Positions 18,038-26,366 of a stretch of 64,000 nt of DNA are shown in pieces. A model generated the notes under the pieces. The model was not told the DNA's origin and searched no databases. It was given only the letters and a program-made list of their open reading frames with translations. Each line of letters begins with the position of its first letter. The first letter of the stretch is position 1. The stretch comes from Bacteroidota bacterium. Its GTDB lineage: Bacteria; Bacteroidota; Bacteroidia; Bacteroidales; Dysgonomonadaceae. The DNA lies in the NCBI GenBank assembly GCA_023437305.1, contig JAEZGN010000009.1, forward strand, positions 62,001 through 126,000, read 5' to 3'. Position numbers and translations under genes: made by a program.

Positions 18038-18230
18038 AGGTTGTTTGAATAGTATTTATATTCTTTTTTGTCACGTTGAACGAAGTGAAATATCTCGTGT
18101 ATCGAAAGTTGAGATTTTTCATTACATTCATAAACAACTGTTAGCTCCGCTGATTCTTCGAATTCGGCAGAGCGAAGCGGAGCCAATGACAAAGAGAATA
18201 ACAAAAGATACTGTTCAAACAGCCTTTTTT
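18038..18230 (+). terminator. Composite terminator: outer stem with a palindromic repeat in its loop
   Basis: The outer arms 18038-18054 and 18209-18225 pair over 17 positions with the two differences being wobble-compatible, and six T follow (18225-18230). The roughly 150-base loop is filled by a palindromic repeat and a second hairpin. It lies after the PepSY-like lipoprotein gene. Confidence 0.6.
18069..18191. repeat. Dispersed palindromic repeat, copy A
   Basis: The first 65 bases are the reverse complement of the repeat at 60075-60144: one half matches 26 of 29 bases and the other 22 of 25. A second inverted repeat, GCTCCGCT (18144-18151) with AGCGGAGC (18176-18183), follows, and the segment ends in AATGACA, mirroring the TGTCA at its start. 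It resembles the widespread GTCATTCTGA(A/G)CGAAG-type intergenic repeat. Confidence 0.7.
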
Positions 18231-18234
18231 ATAT

Positions 18235-18939
18235 TCAGAAATTATCAAAATACTTTTGTATGGTTATCATTGGCTTTAGTGTATCAAAGCCGAAGCTTAA
18301 AGCTTGAGCTTTCATTTCGCTTGCAGTATCAAATTTTTCCAATTCTCTGGTTTTGAACTTGAATATGTAATATCTCACAGTGTCAAACGAAGATGAGGGC
18401 TCCGTCTTTGCTAACAGCATATTTCTGTCAAAGATGAAGTACGTAATATCTTGAAGTATCGGCTCGTTTTCATTCCGACATTTAGCTATGTACTTTATTC
18501 CACTTTCGTCTTGTAGAGTCCCTTTTTCGAGAACATCAATAGAAGTCATCGAATATGGATATATCAGCGGCATGCGAAAATAATCGCGAAGTCCTGCATA
18601 AGATAAATAACTATCTGGTATTATGATGTCTGCCGGTTGCATAGATTTCAGGCTGTCCATAAAAGGAGTTTCTGTATCTCTTGATGATAAACTGTTGGTG
18701 AATATATCAAGCCCTTCTTCAATTTTATGAGGGACAATTTCTCTAATTGTTTCCACAACCTTTACTATTACTATAACGAAACATATTATAGTTAATATAG
18801 AGAATAAAAATGTTAGTCCACATCCCATGTTTCGATCCTTTTTATGTTTCCATTTTATAACAGTCCATAATATGATTACGAACGTAATAAATCCAAGTAG
18901 TAGTGCGAGGACAAATAAGAGCCAACCTTGAGCGATCAT
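18235..18939 (-). CDS. Unknown membrane protein with two N-terminal transmembrane helices
   Basis: A 234-residue protein not recognised as a known family. Two hydrophobic helices (about residues 5-28 and 42-62) are separated by a short basic loop (KWKHKKDR), so the loop is probably cytoplasmic and the large C-terminal domain would also face one side of the membrane. The C-terminal part is soluble, mixed alpha/beta and ends in an IQKYFDNF tail. It is alone on its strand, between the repeat-bearing terminator and the divergent pyrH gene. Base composition is like its neighbours. Confidence 0.65.
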   Translation of the reverse strand: MIAQGWLLFVLALLLGFITFVIILWTVIKWKHKKDRNMGCGLTFLFSILTIICFVIVIVKVVETIREIVPHKIEEGLDIFTNSLSSRDTETPFMDSLKSMQPADIIIPDSYLSYAGLRDYFRMPLIYPYSMTSIDVLEKGTLQDESGIKYIAKCRNENEPILQDITYFIFDRNMLLAKTEPSSSFDTVRYYIFKFKTRELEKFDTASEMKAQALSFGFDTLKPMITIQKYFDNF

Positions 18940-19051
18940 AATAAATTTGTTTAGATGTGTAAAAATAACTAAATGCTGTTATATCAGTACCTTTAAATTA
19001 TAATAAAAATCAATTCGTAAAGTTTGACTTTTATAATTTCACAAATTATAC

Positions 19052-19059
19052 TAGATTTG
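19052..19059 (+). promoter_or_regulatory. Candidate -7 box of pyrH
   Basis: TAGATTTG matches TAnnTTTG, 19 bp upstream of the pyrH start codon, giving a very short leader. The nearest TTTG (19023-19026) is 25 bp away, longer than the usual spacer. Confidence 0.45.
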
Positions 19060-19078
19060 CACTAATATAAAAGTAGAA

Positions 19079-19789
19079 ATGATAAAATATAACAGAATCC
19101 TCCTAAAACTGAGCGGAGAATCCCTCATGGGAGAACAGCAATATGGCATAGATGTAAACCGACTGAATGAATATGCCACCCAGATAAAAGCTGTAGCCGA
19201 TATGGGTGTACAGATAAGTATTGTTATTGGAGGAGGAAACATTTTTCGAGGTCTGAGCGGAGCTTCCGAAGGATTTGACAGAGTAAAGGGAGACCAGATG
19301 GGTATGTTGGCGACAGTAATAAACAGTTTGGCTCTTAGTTCGGCTCTTACTGCGATAGGGCAGAAGTCGAGAGTGCTTACGGCCATCAGGATGGAACCGA
19401 TAGGAGAGATTTACAGCAAATGGAAAGCAATAGAGGCAATGGAAAATAGCGAAGTTGTTATCCTTTCGTGCGGAACAGGCAATCCATTTTTTACAACCGA
19501 TACAGGCTCTTCACTCAGAGGAATAGAAATAGAAGCCGATGTGATGCTCAAAGGTACCCGTGTAGACGGGGTTTATACTGCCGATCCCGAAAAAGACCCT
19601 ACAGCCGTTAAGTTTGATTCCATCTCTTACGATGAGGTTTACAAACGCGGACTGAAGGTTATGGATATGACGGCAACAGTGATGTGTAAGGAGAATAATT
19701 TGCCTATCGTTGTTTTCGATATGGATACTCCGGGCAATTTAGAGAAACTAATTAAAGGTGAAAAAATAGGTACATATGTACATGCATAA
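19079..19789 (+). CDS. pyrH: UMP kinase
   Basis: Phosphorylates UMP to UDP in pyrimidine nucleotide synthesis; hexameric amino-acid-kinase fold. Motifs are LKLSGESLMG at the N-terminus, IVIGGGNIFRG (about residues 48-58) and GTGNPFFTTDT (about 137-147), plus ADPEKDP near 170. 236 residues is full length. The next gene overlaps its end; frr follows soon after, and pyrH-frr proximity is conserved in bacteria. Confidence 0.96.
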   Translation: MIKYNRILLKLSGESLMGEQQYGIDVNRLNEYATQIKAVADMGVQISIVIGGGNIFRGLSGASEGFDRVKGDQMGMLATVINSLALSSALTAIGQKSRVLTAIRMEPIGEIYSKWKAIEAMENSEVVILSCGTGNPFFTTDTGSSLRGIEIEADVMLKGTRVDGVYTADPEKDPTAVKFDSISYDEVYKRGLKVMDMTATVMCKENNLPIVVFDMDTPGNLEKLIKGEKIGTYVHA

Positions 19790-20117
19790 CACAGGGAAAG
19801 TAGTAGTTGAAGATCAGTTGTATAATCAGGCTGTATATTTGATTAGAAAAAGAGAAAATCCCGAAAAGGTTAAGACATTTCTAATCGAACGCGGACTTAA
19901 TGAAGAAGATGCTTACATCTTACTTGATGAGATTATACATTTGGTAGATAAAGAAAATATGAAAACAGCACGAAGGAATATCTTCATGGGCTGTTTGGTT
20001 TGTGCTGTAGGAGCTTTTGTTACCATTACTGCACATACATTGCTTACATCATTACTTATTTTGGCAGGGATAGGGCAGCTTATTATTGGTCTTACCCAAT
20101 TGCCGAATAGGATGTGA
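19776..20117 (+). CDS. Small membrane protein of unknown function between pyrH and frr
   Basis: 113 residues, not recognised as a named family. The N-terminal two-thirds is charged and helical (QLYNQAVYLIRKREN...), then two hydrophobic helices (about residues 67-85 and 87-105). It overlaps the pyrH end by 14 bp; a second in-frame ATG at 19782 would shorten the overlap to 8 bp. The tight overlap supports co-expression with pyrH and frr. Confidence 0.7.
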   Translation: MYMHNTGKVVVEDQLYNQAVYLIRKRENPEKVKTFLIERGLNEEDAYILLDEIIHLVDKENMKTARRNIFMGCLVCAVGAFVTITAHTLLTSLLILAGIGQLIIGLTQLPNRM

Positions 20118-20164
20118 GCAGATTCATTTAATCTTAAAATATTGAAAACAAAAAATATATATTT

Positions 20165-20728
20165 ATGGCAGCAGACCTAAAACAAATCGAACAAAAAGCG
20201 GAAGCTAAGATGTTGGCCTCTGTAGAGTTTCTAGACGAAACGTTATCTCGTATTCGTGCCGGAAAAGCAAATCCGCATATTCTTGATGGTATAAAGCTAG
20301 AATATTATGGATCACTTACCCCGCTAAGTGGCGTGGCGGCAATTAATACACCTGATGCAAGAACTATTATCGTTCAACCTTGGGAAAAACAAATGTTGAA
20401 AGAAGTAGAAAAAGCTATCCTAAATTCTGATGTGGGTATCACACCTGATAATAATGGCGAAGTGATACGTCTTTCTATACCTCCATTAACAGAAGAGCGC
20501 CGTAAGCTTTTGGTAAAACAAGCTAAACAAGAAGCCGAAGACGCCAAAGTGAGTGTGCGTAACGCTCGTCGTGATGCAATTGATACAATCAAAAAAGCAG
20601 TGAAAGAAGGTTTGGCAGAAGACTTAGCCAAAGATGGCGAAAATGAAATGCAAAAGCTTCATGATAAGTATATCAAAAAGATAGACGATCTGTTTGCTCT
20701 TAAAGAAAAAGAGATTTTAACTGTATAA
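20165..20728 (+). CDS. frr: Ribosome recycling factor
   Basis: Splits post-termination ribosomes with EF-G. Recognisable segments are the N-terminal RIRAGKANPHILDGIKLEYY, the middle IPPLTEERRKLLVKQAKQ and the C-terminal helix ending KEKEILTV. 187 residues is the normal length for the three-helix bundle plus small domain. Confidence 0.97.
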   Translation: MAADLKQIEQKAEAKMLASVEFLDETLSRIRAGKANPHILDGIKLEYYGSLTPLSGVAAINTPDARTIIVQPWEKQMLKEVEKAILNSDVGITPDNNGEVIRLSIPPLTEERRKLLVKQAKQEAEDAKVSVRNARRDAIDTIKKAVKEGLAEDLAKDGENEMQKLHDKYIKKIDDLFALKEKEILTV

Positions 20729-20751
20729 CGAAATATACCGAAAATATAATA

Positions 20752-20792
20752 TGCCAATATGCTGATAACGATATAGTATCGGCACATTGGCA
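20752..20792 (+). terminator. Hairpin between frr and rsgA
   Basis: Arms 20752-20767 and 20777-20792 pair over 16 positions with one A-C mismatch and one wobble; TTTGCATTTTA follows. It may terminate the pyrH-frr transcript or reduce read-through into rsgA. Confidence 0.6.
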
Positions 20793-20817
20793 CATTTGCA
20801 TTTTAATGGATTGATTA

Positions 20818-21744
20818 ATGAATGGTCTTGTAATAAAAAATACGGGTAGTTGGTATTTGGTTCGTACCGATGACGGTAGCGATATCGAGTGTAAGGTAAA
20901 AGGAAACTTTCGTCTGAAAGATATACGCAGCACTAATCCTATTGCTGTAGGAGACAGGGTAGTCATTGTGCCAAACAATGAAGGTACAGCTTTGATTACG
21001 GAGATCGAAGACCGTAAGAATTATATAATACGTCGTTCGTCCAATTTATCGAAACAATCGCACATTCTGGCTGCTAATATCGACCTATGCTTTTTGATAA
21101 TAACAGTTAATCATCCGGTAACCTCTACTGTTTTCATAGACCGTTTTTTGGCTTCAGCCGAAGCTTATCGTGTGCCGGTAAATCTCATTTTCAATAAGAC
21201 GGATCTTTGCACCGAAGAAGAAATAGAATACATGGATGCTTTGATTAGTCTTTATGATTATATTGGATACCCAAGCATTAAAATATCAGCTTTACATAAC
21301 ACAGGATTAGAAATTCTGCAAGAGAAGATAAAGAACAAAACTACCTTATTTTCGGGTCACTCAGGTGTCGGAAAGTCTACTCTTATCAATGCGCTTGTAC
21401 CTGACGTTAAACTAAAAACGGGTGCGATATCCGGTTATCACGGCAAAGGGATGCATACAACTACCTTTTCGGAAATGATAGAACTGCCACAAGGCGGATT
21501 TATTATAGATACTCCCGGTATCAAAGGCTTTGGTACTGTGGATATGGAGAAGAATGAAATATTTCACTTTTTTCCTGAAATATTTAAGGCATCTAAAGAT
21601 TGTCGTTACAACAATTGTATTCATATAAATGAACCGGGATGTGCAGTGTGTGATGCTGTAGAGAATCATTATATAAGCGAGAGCCGCTACAAGTCATACA
21701 TGAGCATGATGGAAGAGGATATTGAAGAAAAATATAGGAAATAG
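20818..21744 (+). CDS. rsgA: Ribosome small subunit-dependent GTPase A
   Basis: Circularly permuted GTPase that helps late 30S subunit maturation. An N-terminal OB-fold is followed by the G4 motif FNKTDL, then G1 SGHSGVGKST and G3 DTPGIKGFG, the permuted order that defines the family. A C-terminal zinc site has the pattern C-x4-C-x-H-x5-C (CRYNNCIHINEPGC). 308 residues. DUF2809 gene starts 2 bp after its stop codon. Confidence 0.96.
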   Translation: MNGLVIKNTGSWYLVRTDDGSDIECKVKGNFRLKDIRSTNPIAVGDRVVIVPNNEGTALITEIEDRKNYIIRRSSNLSKQSHILAANIDLCFLIITVNHPVTSTVFIDRFLASAEAYRVPVNLIFNKTDLCTEEEIEYMDALISLYDYIGYPSIKISALHNTGLEILQEKIKNKTTLFSGHSGVGKSTLINALVPDVKLKTGAISGYHGKGMHTTTFSEMIELPQGGFIIDTPGIKGFGTVDMEKNEIFHFFPEIFKASKDCRYNNCIHINEPGCAVCDAVENHYISESRYKSYMSMMEEDIEEKYRK

Positions 21745-21746
21745 AT

Positions 21747-22115
21747 ATGAGGTGGAGATTTGATCGATCGTCATTCTTGATATTTATTATTATCTTTTTC
21801 ATAGAAGTCCTCATCGCTAAATTTGTAGATGATGCTTTTGTTCGCCCTTATGGTGGTGACATCTTAGTTGTTATATTGATCTATTATTTTGTAAAGTCAT
21901 TTGTCAGGGTAAAACCCTTGTATTTAGCTTTGGCGGTACTCCTTTTTGCTTATATGGTAGAGTTTGGGCAATATTTCAAGATGGTAGAAGTACTAAGACT
22001 TCAAGAATATAAAGTGATGAGGATTGTTTTAGGAACATCGTTTTCCTGGATCGATATTTTATGCTATACTATTGGAGCTATTATCTGTTATTTTATCGAC
22101 AGAAAAGAAAAGTAA
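21747..22115 (+). CDS. DUF2809 family membrane protein
   Basis: A 122-residue integral membrane protein with about four helices and the typical segment EFGQYFKMVEVLRLQEYKV followed by LGTSFSWIDILCYTIGA, characteristic of DUF2809 (related to VanZ/YjgA-like proteins). Function unknown. It is 2 bp after rsgA and on the same strand, so translationally linked, though this gives no clear functional hint. Confidence 0.8.
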   Translation: MRWRFDRSSFLIFIIIFFIEVLIAKFVDDAFVRPYGGDILVVILIYYFVKSFVRVKPLYLALAVLLFAYMVEFGQYFKMVEVLRLQEYKVMRIVLGTSFSWIDILCYTIGAIICYFIDRKEK

Positions 22116-22245
22116 ATATCCGACAATAACACAAAAGGGTTCTTGGCAGTGATTCATATAAAAGCTTTTCAAAAAAAATATCGAATAGTGGACGGAAGTC
22201 ATTAGAATTATTTGATAAAAAAAGAGCTTGAGTTTAAATTTGTTA

Positions 22246-22253
22246 TAACTTTG
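22246..22253 (+). promoter_or_regulatory. Candidate -7 box for cardiolipin synthase
   Basis: TAACTTTG matches TAnnTTTG, 23 bp upstream of the chosen ATG. No good -33 element at the usual distance. Confidence 0.35.
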
Positions 22254-22276
22254 AAAAAAATGTATATTATTTGCGT

Positions 22277-23713
22277 ATGGATGTAGCAGCGCAAGCAACA
22301 GACCATCTTATCCTTCTTTTCCAGATACTTTATGTGGTTACAGCTTTGGGCACAATGGTTGTGATTATATCGGAGAATAGGAACCCCCTGAAAACCATTT
22401 CTTGGGTGCTTATTCTATTGCTGCTTCCTCTGGTAGGGCTTATCATATACTATTTCTTCGGTGAAGATAATCGTAAGCAACGTCTGATATCCCATAAGAT
22501 GTACAAGAAACTCAATCGTCGATCTATTGGTAGGCGAGAGTTGCTGGAAACGCTGAATCCACCTGTAGAATATAAAGGGTTGGTAAACTTGTTGAACCGC
22601 CTGAAAGGTACACCTTTATATGGAGGTAGTAGCGTCACTTTTTACTCTTCAGGACCCGATAAGTTTGAGGCTTTGTTCGAGGAACTTGAAAAAGCGGAAA
22701 AGCATATACATATTCAATACTATATCTTCTTAGATGATGAGATAGGGTGCAAAACCCGAGATATATTGCTTCGTAAAGCAGCGGAAGGAGTTGAAGTGCG
22801 TCTTATTTATGACGATGTTGGTTCTTGGAAAGCTAAGCGTAGCTTCTTTAAAGACATGCAAGCCAGAGGTATTGAAGTACAACCCTTCTTGAAGGTGGCA
22901 TTCAAATTTTTGACAAGCAGAGTGAATTATCGAAATCATAGAAAAATTGTAGTTATTGATGGTAAAGTCGGTTTTGTGGGCGGAATGAATGTTGCAGATC
23001 GATATATCAACGGTGTAGGAAGTGGAATTTGGCGTGACAGTCATGTTAAAATAGAAGGCAAGGCTGTGGCTGGGTTGCAGACATCATTTCTTATCGATTG
23101 GTATTCGTCTCGTAAAGAATTTCTAGCATCAGATACTTATTATCCTATACTCGACACTGAGGGAGATAACATGATTCAGCTGGTTACAAGTGGTCCGGTA
23201 GGGCAATTTAAAGATATACATTTAGGTATTCTGCAAGCCATTTCCAATGCCAAAGAAAGTGTTTATATACAGACCCCTTATTTTATTCCTACCGACTCAT
23301 TGATGCAGGTTATACAAATGGCGGCGATGCGTGGCGTTGATGTGCGTTTGATGTTGCCTCGCCATTCCGATACGACATTTGTGCATATTGCATCCATGTC
23401 TTTTCTGAAGGAGGTTTTGGATGCCAAAGTGAGTGTCTATTTTTTCGAGGCTGGATTTCTTCACTCCAAGCTAATGACGGTAGACAACTCTCTGACTATA
23501 ACAGGATCAGCCAATATGGATATGCGTAGCTTCGAACATAATTTCGAAATTGATGCTTTTATATACAGCGAGGAAACTTGCCGCAAAGCTCAAGATATAT
23601 TCTTGAAGGATATGGAGAGTTCGACACAGTTGCTTGTCGAAGAATGGGATCAAAGGTCGCGGATTGAAAAATTTAAAGAGTCTGTTATGCGCTTGTTTTC
23701 TCCATTACTATAA
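22277..23713 (+). CDS. cls: Cardiolipin synthase
   Basis: Condenses phosphatidylglycerol molecules to cardiolipin at the inner membrane. Two N-terminal transmembrane helices (residues about 8-28 and 38-58) precede two phospholipase D domains with HKD motifs: HRKIVVIDG and HSKLMTVDN followed by GSANMD. About 478 residues, the usual length. The ATG at 22277 is preferred; an in-frame TTG at 22271 would add only two residues. Confidence 0.93.
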   Translation: MDVAAQATDHLILLFQILYVVTALGTMVVIISENRNPLKTISWVLILLLLPLVGLIIYYFFGEDNRKQRLISHKMYKKLNRRSIGRRELLETLNPPVEYKGLVNLLNRLKGTPLYGGSSVTFYSSGPDKFEALFEELEKAEKHIHIQYYIFLDDEIGCKTRDILLRKAAEGVEVRLIYDDVGSWKAKRSFFKDMQARGIEVQPFLKVAFKFLTSRVNYRNHRKIVVIDGKVGFVGGMNVADRYINGVGSGIWRDSHVKIEGKAVAGLQTSFLIDWYSSRKEFLASDTYYPILDTEGDNMIQLVTSGPVGQFKDIHLGILQAISNAKESVYIQTPYFIPTDSLMQVIQMAAMRGVDVRLMLPRHSDTTFVHIASMSFLKEVLDAKVSVYFFEAGFLHSKLMTVDNSLTITGSANMDMRSFEHNFEIDAFIYSEETCRKAQDIFLKDMESSTQLLVEEWDQRSRIEKFKESVMRLFSPLL

Positions 23714-24049
23714 TAGCAAAGGCTATATAGGAGATGTTTGCATAACTATATTATAGTCAAGAGTATTGTTGCAATACCTACCGATCAGAAGAGTTGGAGT
23801 GTGTGATAAATAAAATAGTTTAAAAAAATCCTTTTTGCAAATTTCAGGATTAGAGACTTATACGCGATAGAATGAGAGAAAATCAATATGTAATCTCTAA
23901 TTTAAGGACTTTTTTATTTGTTTTAGTTAAAAAAAATATATCTTTGTTGCTTCAACTGATTGTTCGTATCGGTTAAAAGATACAATAATCAGGGAAGGTT
24001 AAGTATAAAATTGATCATTAACATAAATCTTAATAAAGATTTTTATTAA
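23714..24049. other. Intergenic region between cls and gmd
   Basis: About 336 bp without a gene. It holds small inverted repeats, GTATTG/CAATAC (23763-23777) and ATTAGAGA/TCTCTAAT (23849-23856 with 23894-23901), neither followed by a T run, and the gmd promoter at 23917-23946. Nothing else is recognised. Confidence 0.5.
23917..23946 (+). promoter_or_regulatory. Bacteroidetes promoter of gmd-fcl
   Basis: TTTG at 23917-23920, an 18-bp spacer and TATCTTTG at 23939-23946. It is close to consensus; the leader to gmd would be about 105 bases. Confidence 0.7.
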
Positions 24050-24058
24050 GTGAACTAT

Positions 24059-25210
24059 ATGGGTAAAGTAGCACTCATCACAGGCGTTACAGGACAAGAT
24101 GGAGCTTATTTGTCAGAATACTTGATAAAAAAGGGCTATACAGTACATGGACTCAAAAGAAGATCTTCCATGTTTAATACAGATCGTATAGACCATTTAT
24201 ATCAAGATCCTCATCTTGAAGATAGAAATATGATTCTTCATTATGGTGATATGACTGATAGCATGAATCTGACACGGCTTATCGGCGACGTACAGCCCGA
24301 TGAAATATATAATCTTGCGGCAATGAGCCATGTTAAGGTTAGTTTTGATATCCCTGAATATACAGCAAATGCAGACGGAATAGGAACTCTTCGTATATTA
24401 GAAGCTGTTCGTCTTCTTAATTTGGTGAAAAAAACAAGGATATATCAGGCTTCAACATCCGAGCTTTATGGTTTGGTGCAAGAGATACCTCAAAAAGAAA
24501 CAACTCCATTTTATCCGAGGAGTCCGTATGCTGTCGCTAAAATGTATGCATATTGGATTACGGTTAATTACAGGGAGGCTTATGGTATGCATGCCAGCAA
24601 TGGTATCTTGTTTAATCATGAATCACCACTGAGAGGTGAAACATTTGTTACAAGAAAGGTAACACGAGCAGTTGCACGTATAGTCTTAGGCCTTCAAGAT
24701 AAGGTTTATATGGGAAATCTTTCCAGTAAACGAGATTGGGGGCATGCCAAAGATTATATTAAGGCTATGTATCTTATTCTTCAACAAGATACTCCTGACG
24801 ATTATGTTATCTCTACAGGCGTTACAACGACTATCCGTGACTTTATCAAAATGTCATTTGCAGAGGTCGGAGTAGATGTTGAGTTTAGAGGTGAAGATGA
24901 AAATGAAGAAGGCTACATTGTCGGTGTTGATGAGAATAAATTTTCTAAAATAGTAGGAGCAGAATATCTGGAAGACTTCATAAAGAGGATAGGGCAATCT
25001 GTTGTAGGTGTAGATCCTGCATATTTTCGTCCAACGGAAGTTGATATTCTCATTGGTGACAATACCAAAGCCAGAACTAAATTAGGCTGGGAGCCTACAT
25101 ACGATCTTAAAGCTTTATGTCAGGATATGGTTGTTCATGATGTTGAGCTGATGAAGAAAGAAGAATACCTCAAAAACGGGGGATATAGAATTTTGAATTA
25201 CTTTGAATAA
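24059..25210 (+). CDS. gmd: GDP-mannose 4,6-dehydratase
   Basis: Converts GDP-D-mannose to GDP-4-keto-6-deoxy-D-mannose, the first step to GDP-L-fucose. The Rossmann motif TGVTGQDGAYL is at the N-terminus, the acidic and serine active-site residues lie in TSELYG, and the catalytic YxxxK is in SPYAVAKMYA. About 383 residues. The start is the ATG at 24059; a GTG at 24050 is also in frame. fcl follows after 16 bp. Confidence 0.95.
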   Translation: MGKVALITGVTGQDGAYLSEYLIKKGYTVHGLKRRSSMFNTDRIDHLYQDPHLEDRNMILHYGDMTDSMNLTRLIGDVQPDEIYNLAAMSHVKVSFDIPEYTANADGIGTLRILEAVRLLNLVKKTRIYQASTSELYGLVQEIPQKETTPFYPRSPYAVAKMYAYWITVNYREAYGMHASNGILFNHESPLRGETFVTRKVTRAVARIVLGLQDKVYMGNLSSKRDWGHAKDYIKAMYLILQQDTPDDYVISTGVTTTIRDFIKMSFAEVGVDVEFRGEDENEEGYIVGVDENKFSKIVGAEYLEDFIKRIGQSVVGVDPAYFRPTEVDILIGDNTKARTKLGWEPTYDLKALCQDMVVHDVELMKKEEYLKNGGYRILNYFE

Positions 25211-25226
25211 AAGTAAGAAGATATAG

Positions 25227-26330
25227 ATGATAGAAAAGAATGCTAAAATATATGTAGCCGGCCATAGAGGCTTGGTTGGTTCTGCAATTCTTAAAAGTCT
25301 TGTAAGCAAAGGATACACAAATTTTGTCTTAAGAACGCATCAAGAATTAGATCTTACGGATCAAAAGGCTGTATCTGAATTTTTTGCAAAGGAAAAGCCC
25401 GAATATGTATTTTTAGCAGCGGCTAAAGTAGGGGGTATTATTGCCAATAATACATATCGGGGGCAATTCATTTATGAAAATTTGATGATTCAGAATAATG
25501 TGATTCATCAATCATATCTGAATAACGTTAAAAAGTTAGTGTTTTTGGGTAGTTCTTGTATTTATCCAAAAGAAGCCCCTCAGCCAATGACTGAAGATAC
25601 ACTGTTGACCGGCCCTTTGGAATACACAAACGAACCGTATGCAATAGCTAAAATTGCCGGTTTGAAAATGTGTGAGAGCTATAATATACAGTATGGAACG
25701 AATTTTATAGCAGTAATGCCAACAAACCTATATGGTTTGAACGATAATTTTAATCTCGAAACATCTCATGTATTACCAGCCATTCTAAGAAAAATACACT
25801 TGGGGAAATGCTTAGATAATAATGCTTGGGATATTATAGAGCAGGACTTGAATGTTAGGCCGATAGAAGGAATATCCGGAGCTTCTTCCAAGACACAAAT
25901 ACTGGAAATACTATCTAAGTATGGTGTAAAAAAGATTGGAGACGCTGTTCAGGTCGAACTTTGGGGCTCGGGAAAACCGATGAGAGAATTCCTGTGGAGT
26001 CAGGAAATGGGTGATGCTACTGTTTTTGTCATGGAATCTGTAAACTTTTTGGACTTAGTTGATGTTATAGATGGGAGGGAGATAAAGAACACACACATTA
26101 ATATAGGAACAGGTGTTGAAATATCTATAAAAGATGTGGCCAACCTTGTAAAAGAAATAGTCGAATTCTCCGGAAGTTTGTGGTTTAATACAGATAAGCC
26201 AGATGGAACAATGAGAAAATTATCAGATGTATCAAAACTTAATTCTTTGGGCTGGAAACATCAAATAGAAATAGAAGATGGCTTGAAGATGATGTATTCT
26301 TGGTATACTGAGTATAACATATTAAATTAA
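25227..26330 (+). CDS. fcl: GDP-L-fucose synthase
   Basis: Epimerises and reduces the gmd product to GDP-L-fucose with NADPH. The nucleotide-binding motif GHRGLVGSAI starts near residue 12, GSSCIYPKEAPQP carries the active-site serine, and YAIAK the Tyr/Lys pair. At 367 residues it is about 45 longer than the E. coli enzyme owing to an insertion in the C-terminal half (around residues 195-245), which I believe is common in Bacteroidales. GDP-fucose would feed surface glycan or protein glycosylation. Confidence 0.95.
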   Translation: MIEKNAKIYVAGHRGLVGSAILKSLVSKGYTNFVLRTHQELDLTDQKAVSEFFAKEKPEYVFLAAAKVGGIIANNTYRGQFIYENLMIQNNVIHQSYLNNVKKLVFLGSSCIYPKEAPQPMTEDTLLTGPLEYTNEPYAIAKIAGLKMCESYNIQYGTNFIAVMPTNLYGLNDNFNLETSHVLPAILRKIHLGKCLDNNAWDIIEQDLNVRPIEGISGASSKTQILEILSKYGVKKIGDAVQVELWGSGKPMREFLWSQEMGDATVFVMESVNFLDLVDVIDGREIKNTHINIGTGVEISIKDVANLVKEIVEFSGSLWFNTDKPDGTMRKLSDVSKLNSLGWKHQIEIEDGLKMMYSWYTEYNILN

Positions 26331-26366
26331 AAAAAGAGTGTTTAATTATAATTTAAAAGATTGATT

